Source: Hymenobacter psoromatis
GTDB taxonomy: Bacteria; Bacteroidota; Bacteroidia; Cytophagales; Hymenobacteraceae
Assembly (NCBI RefSeq): GCF_020012125.1
Contig: NZ_JAIFAG010000001.1
Span: 2,976,001 to 3,040,000 of the forward strand
Reading direction: 5' to 3'
DNA length: 64,000 nucleotides
Made by a program: the position numbers and the translations under genes. Within the stretch, counting starts at the first letter, position 1, and each line of letters opens with the position of its first letter. This document shows, one piece after another, positions 60,913-64,000 of the stretch. The notes under the pieces were generated by a model. That model made no database searches. It saw only the letters and a list, made by a program, of their open reading frames with translations, and was not told the DNA's origin.

Positions 60913-62613
60913 CTACTTAGCGTAAGCTACTGAGCGCATTTCGCGGATGACGGTCACCTTAATCTGACCGGGGTACTGCATTTCCTTCTCAATTTTTTGC
61001 GAAATCTCGAAGCTCAGCTCACCAGCACGCTCGTCGCTCACGTTTTCCGCATCCACTATCACGCGCAGCTCGCGGCCGGCCTGGATGGCGTAGGTCTGGT
61101 TCACGCCTTTGAAAGCTCCGGCGGTTTCTTCGAGCTGGCGCAGGCGCTTGATGTAGCTCTCCATCATTTCGCGGCGGGCACCGGGGCGCGAGCCAGAAAT
61201 GGCGTCGCACGCTTGCACGATGGGCGAGATAAGGGCCGTCATCTCCATTTCGTCGTGGTGCGCGCCAATAGCGTTCACCACGTCGGGGTGCTCTTTGTAT
61301 TTCTTGGCCATCTCCATGCCCAAGATGGCGTGAGGCAATTCGGGCTCTTCGGTGCTCACCTTGCCGATATCGTGGAGCAGGCCGGCGCGGCGGGCGTGCT
61401 TCACGTTGAGGCCCAACTCGGCAGCCATCGTGGCGCAGAGGTTGGCCACTTCGCGGCTGTGCTGGAGCAGATTTTGGCCGTAGGAAGAACGGAAGCGCAT
61501 CCGGCCTACCATCCGAATCAGCTCGGGGTGCAGGCCGTGAATGCCGAGGTCAATGACCGTGCGCTCGCCAATCTCGATGATTTCTTCTTCAATTTTCTTG
61601 GTCGTCTTGGCCACAATTTCTTCCACCCGCGCCGGGTGGATGCGGCCGTCTTTCACGAGCAAGTGCAGCGAGAGGCGCGCGATTTCGCGGCGCACCGGGT
61701 CGAAACCCGAGATGATAATGGCCTCCGGCGTGTCGTCCACGATAATCTCTACCCCCGTCGCGGCTTCCAACGCCCGGATGTTGCGGCCCTCGCGCCCAAT
61801 AATTTTGCCCTTCACGTCGTCGCTCTCAATGTTGAAAATCGAGACGCAGTTTTCAATGGCGTGCTCCGAGGCGGTGCGCTGAATGGTTTCCAGCACCACC
61901 TTCTTGGCGTCCTTGGTAGCCGTGAGCTTGGCCAGCGCCACGGTGTCCTTGATGTAGGAGCTGGCTTGGAGCTGCGCCTCGTTTTTAAGGCTTTCCACGA
62001 GCTGCTCGCGGGCCTCGGCAGCGGTGAGGCCGGCCACTTTCTCGAGCTGGTTTTGCACGTCGTGCAGTTGGGCTTCGGCTTCCTGCTGCTTGGCTTGCAG
62101 CTCAGCCAGGGCGGCTTCGTGCTTGCTCTGGCGCTTTTCTTCCTGCTGCTCGAAACGGGCGCGGTGGTGTTCGGTGTCGGCTTGCAGCTTTTCGCGGGTG
62201 GCTTCCAGCTCTTTTTCCTTGTGCTGCAGGGCTTCAAGCTGCTTTTGGGTGGTATCGGTTAGGTGCTTGATGCTTTGCTCCTGAACTAGCACGCCCTGCC
62301 GACGCTCGGTCAGCTCTTGGTCGAGGCCCGCTTTGAGACGCTGGCTTTCGGCCTCAAACTCGCGGCGCTGGCGCTTCTGCTCCTGCTCGTACTCGTTTTT
62401 GAGGTTACGAAACTTATCTTTCGATTGCTGAATGCGCTCGTCGCGGGTGCGGGTGGCTTCGGCCTCAGCTTCGGCGAGGAGCTGCTGGGCTTGGGCGCGG
62501 GCCGCGCCCTCGTGGTCTTGCCGGGCTTTGCCGGCCAGCTGGCGGCCTACCCCCACGCCCACCACGAGGGCGAGGACGGCGGCAATCGCGCAGTATAAAA
62601 TTATAAGAGACAT
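60913..62613 (-). CDS. rny: Ribonuclease Y
   Basis: A 566-residue membrane-anchored endoribonuclease that starts mRNA decay. Residues 1-25 form one membrane helix ([18 protein letters not shown]). Residues 30-200 are a long coiled coil rich in Glu, Gln and Lys. A KH RNA-binding domain follows ([17 protein letters not shown]) and then the HD phosphohydrolase domain with GLLHDIGK around residue 405. The order anchor, coiled coil, KH, HD and the length match the family. It is downstream of zapA with a possible 6S RNA in between. The stop codon overlaps a CCCTACCC octamer. Confidence 0.97.
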   Translation of the reverse strand: MSLIILYCAIAAVLALVVGVGVGRQLAGKARQDHEGAARAQAQQLLAEAEAEATRTRDERIQQSKDKFRNLKNEYEQEQKRQRREFEAESQRLKAGLDQELTERRQGVLVQEQSIKHLTDTTQKQLEALQHKEKELEATREKLQADTEHHRARFEQQEEKRQSKHEAALAELQAKQQEAEAQLHDVQNQLEKVAGLTAAEAREQLVESLKNEAQLQASSYIKDTVALAKLTATKDAKKVVLETIQRTASEHAIENCVSIFNIESDDVKGKIIGREGRNIRALEAATGVEIIVDDTPEAIIISGFDPVRREIARLSLHLLVKDGRIHPARVEEIVAKTTKKIEEEIIEIGERTVIDLGIHGLHPELIRMVGRMRFRSSYGQNLLQHSREVANLCATMAAELGLNVKHARRAGLLHDIGKVSTEEPELPHAILGMEMAKKYKEHPDVVNAIGAHHDEMEMTALISPIVQACDAISGSRPGARREMMESYIKRLRQLEETAGAFKGVNQTYAIQAGRELRVIVDAENVSDERAGELSFEISQKIEKEMQYPGQIKVTVIREMRSVAYAK

Positions 62614-62639
62614 GGATTTTGGGAATTAGAAATGAACTA

Positions 62640-62738
62640 AGCCCATAGCCACGACAAAAACCCGAACCGAAACGCAGGAGAAGGCTACTTGCCTTCGATG
62701 CGCCCGGCCGGGCCAACAAAACTGGTGGGTGCTACCCC
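62640..62738 (-). ncRNA. ssrS: Candidate 6S-like RNA between zapA and rny
   Basis: The 129-bp zapA-rny gap can fold on the minus strand into one long imperfect rod. The outer stem is GTAGC...CAC with GTGGCTAT. The middle is an open U-rich bubble (CAGTTTTGTTGG facing TTTTTGTC). The distal arm is CCCGGCCGGG with CGGTTCGGG, then CGCA/TGCG, ending in the hairpin GAAGGC-AAGTA-GCCTTC. A closing stem, a central bubble and a terminal arm of about 100 nt is the 6S architecture that imitates an open promoter for RNA polymerase. In several phyla 6S lies next to zapA. The fold was drawn by hand and no covariance model was run. Confidence 0.45.
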
Positions 62739-62742
62739 GCCG

Positions 62743-63036
62743 CTAGGCGGCCAGCACCACGCCTGTTAGCAGCTCGTCGAGGCGCGCTAGGCGCTCGGTG
62801 AGGGCTGCATCGGTTCCATCCTTTTCCTTGCTGACTTTCAGGGAGTCCGCCATTGTGGCGAGGGCTACCATCGCCAGCAGGTCCTGTTTGTCCTGAATCC
62901 CGTATTGCTCCCGAAACTCCCGGAGCCGTTCGCTGAGCTGCCGGCCCGCCAGGCGCAGGCGCTCTTCGTCAGCCACTTCTACCCGCATGGGGTAGTCGCG
63001 CTCGGCAATGCGAATCTTGATGGCTAAGTCGTTCAT
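62743..63036 (-). CDS. zapA: Cell division protein ZapA
   Basis: A 97-residue protein that binds FtsZ and bundles filaments at midcell. Start MNDLAIKIRIAERDYPMRV forms the short beta-hairpin of the globular head, followed by EDEERLRLAGRQLSE-like sequence (here ADEERLRLAGRQLSERL) and a C-terminal coiled-coil helix with LLAMVALATMADSL. Length and pattern fit bacterial ZapA. Its gene lies 36 bp downstream of the small coiled-coil gene. Confidence 0.88.
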   Translation of the reverse strand: MNDLAIKIRIAERDYPMRVEVADEERLRLAGRQLSERLREFREQYGIQDKQDLLAMVALATMADSLKVSKEKDGTDAALTERLARLDELLTGVVLAA

Positions 63037-63072
63037 TCAGAGAGCAAATAAGAAAACGTATAAGAAGGTTTT

Positions 63073-63372
63073 TTAGTCCCTCAGATAGGCAAGGCACTTA
63101 TCTAGTTCGCGGATGTATTCGTTGAGGCGTTGTTTGAGCTCGTTGGCCTGGGTAGGTTCCCCGCCGGCTATAGTCTGCACAAGTTTAACAATGTTTTCCT
63201 GGTTTTGGTACTCGCGCAGCTGCTTTTCGCGCTCGCGGGCATCGGCGCGCAGGTGCTCGATGGTAACGTTAGCATCGGCCAGTTCCTCGCGTAGCTGCTG
63301 ATACGCAGCTACTAAGATGGTTACTTGTCGCTCCAGGCGGTCGAGTTGCGCGAGTTGCTGGGATGAAGCCAC
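63073..63372 (-). CDS. Small coiled-coil protein upstream of zapA
   Basis: A 99-residue protein read from a GTG at 63372 (then ASSQQLAQLDRLERQ). It is one long heptad-rich helix (QVTILVAAYQQLREEL, LRADAREREKQLREYQ) with a short C-terminal helix NEYIRELDKCLAYL. Small coiled-coil genes of this type precede zapA in many Bacteroidota, so a role in division with ZapA is a reasonable inference. The frame extends 37 codons upstream but that sequence is Arg/Pro-rich and out of character. Confidence 0.7.
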   Translation of the reverse strand: MASSQQLAQLDRLERQVTILVAAYQQLREELADANVTIEHLRADAREREKQLREYQNQENIVKLVQTIAGGEPTQANELKQRLNEYIRELDKCLAYLRD

Positions 63373-63488
63373 GGTAAAGTATTGTTGAGCCCGCGAAGGT
63401 AGGGCGCGAACGCGGCAAGCCCCTACCCCCAGCGGGTAGCGTGAACGCTGCGAGTCCGCGCATAGAAACGTTCCTGCTAGCAACTCAC

Positions 63489-63527
63489 TAAAAAAGAAAC
63501 CCCGGCTACTAGCGCGGCCGGGGTTTC
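63489..63527 (-). terminator. Rho-independent terminator of the M16 peptidase gene
   Basis: An 11-bp GC-rich stem (GAAACCCCGGC facing GCCGGGGTTTC) with a 10-base loop, followed on the minus strand by a T-run. It lies about 100 bp past the peptidase stop codon, with the second hairpin repeat in between. Confidence 0.85.
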
Positions 63528-63542
63528 GAGGCGGAACGGGCC

Positions 63543-63620
63543 GTAGAGACGCGACTCTTCGCGTCTCTCTCCGCGTGAATAACCCTTATTGCCGAGAGAC
63601 GCGAAGGGTCGTGTCTCTAC
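63543..63620. repeat. Second type of inverted repeat (GTAGAGACGCGA)
   Basis: Arms of 27 bp with three differences: GTAGAGACGCGACTCTTCGC and onwards face GCGAAGGGTCGTGTCTCTAC. Each arm is itself partly palindromic (GAGACGCGA...TCGCGTCTC). It lies 5 bp past the stop codon of the M16 peptidase gene. The sequence is unrelated to the eight-copy family but has the same placement. Confidence 0.8.
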
Positions 63621-63625
63621 AAGTT

Positions 63626-64000
63626 CTATCCCTTCTTCTTGGTCTTCACCTTGCGGCCGTCCTCATCCTTCTTAGTTTTACCATCGGGCATGGCGGGCAG
63701 CACGGTCGAAGTAGGTACGGCCGCTGGGGCGGGGGTAGGCGCGGCAGTCACAGGCGTGCCATTGGCATCCAGCTCCTGCACGTCGTAGCCCAGCTCCGAG
63801 AGGCCGGGGAAAGCCTTGGCGCGGTCGCCGACCACTACAATATACATCTTATCGGCGGGCAGGTATTTCTGGGCCGATGCCTGCACGTCCTCCTTCTTCA
63901 GCGCTTTCAGGATGGTGCTCTGTTGCTGCACGTAGTCGGGCTTGAGGTCATACTCGACCAGGCGCGAGAGAAAGTTCGCCTTCTGCTGACCGGTTTCGTA
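63626..64000 (-). CDS. M16-family (insulinase-like) peptidase, C-terminal end
   Basis: The gene enters from the right edge; 124 residues of its C-terminus are present. It reads YETGQQKANFLSRLVEYDLK, then LKALKKEDVQASAQKYLPADKMYIVVVGD, the typical last helix and strand of the inactive C-terminal lobe in M16 peptidases. The final 45 residues form a Pro/Ala-rich linker and a Lys-rich tail (KTKKDEDGRKVKTKKKG). The HxxEH catalytic site would be upstream, outside the window. Likely periplasmic. Confidence 0.75.
   Translation of the reverse strand, partial: YETGQQKANFLSRLVEYDLKPDYVQQQSTILKALKKEDVQASAQKYLPADKMYIVVVGDRAKAFPGLSELGYDVQELDANGTPVTAAPTPAPAAVPTSTVLPAMPDGKTKKDEDGRKVKTKKKG

Overview
The window looks like a chromosomal segment of a high-GC member of the Bacteroidota, most likely a Hymenobacter-type Cytophagales bacterium. 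The basis is a roughly 60% GC backbone, an Oar-like TonB-dependent receptor, Bacteroidota-type -7 promoter boxes (TAnnTTTG), a membrane K+-type pyrophosphatase, RNase Y beside zapA, and few Shine-Dalgarno sites. The genus is an inference from protein style; no database was searched. Most genes are on the minus strand.

Layout. 1-6.7 kb: the start of an amidotransferase-fold protein, a three-gene YnjB-type ABC uptake operon without its ATPase, and a large TonB-dependent receptor. 6.7-9 kb: a DUF2064 nucleotidyltransferase-fold protein, a small secreted protein and a MocA-like cytidylyltransferase. 9.1-13.2 kb: a three-subunit, Tat-exported molybdenum aldehyde/xanthine oxidoreductase of PaoABC type; MocA fits as its cofactor enzyme. 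13.4-20 kb: an ankyrin-repeat membrane protein, DUF983, an AraC regulator, a 13-codon gene remnant, an M1-like aminopeptidase and a HupE/UreJ protein. 20-25 kb: housekeeping genes dnaJ, grpE, obg, adk and hpt, with one low-GC orphan. 25-29.7 kb: a secreted GH5 enzyme, a membrane pyrophosphatase and an M42-like peptidase.

29.8-59.3 kb: a TPR protein, then a large surface-polysaccharide locus. It encodes precursor enzymes (Gmd and Fcl for GDP-L-fucose, Ugd and Uxs for UDP-glucuronate and UDP-xylose, a VioA-like aminotransferase with a PglD/NeuD-like acetyltransferase for an N-acylated amino sugar, and a second sugar aminotransferase). It also has at least nine glycosyltransferase-like proteins, a formyltransferase, a deacetylase, an acyltransferase, an AsnB-type amidotransferase and a Wzm/Wzt ABC exporter. 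Its centre (about 38.7-49.0 kb) is AT-rich and mosaic, and one edge falls inside the Wzt gene just after Walker B. 59.4-64 kb: an acyl-CoA-binding-like protein, an amidase, RNase Y, a candidate 6S RNA, ZapA, a coiled-coil partner and the end of an M16 peptidase.

Two features cut across the backbone. Eight long inverted repeats of about 100 bp each lie within about 60 bp of a stop codon; their arms match within a copy but differ between copies. The octamer CCCTACCC is strongly over-represented on both strands. Both are missing from the polysaccharide core, which marks that core as separately acquired DNA. I saw no tRNA, rRNA, CRISPR array, transposase or integrase.
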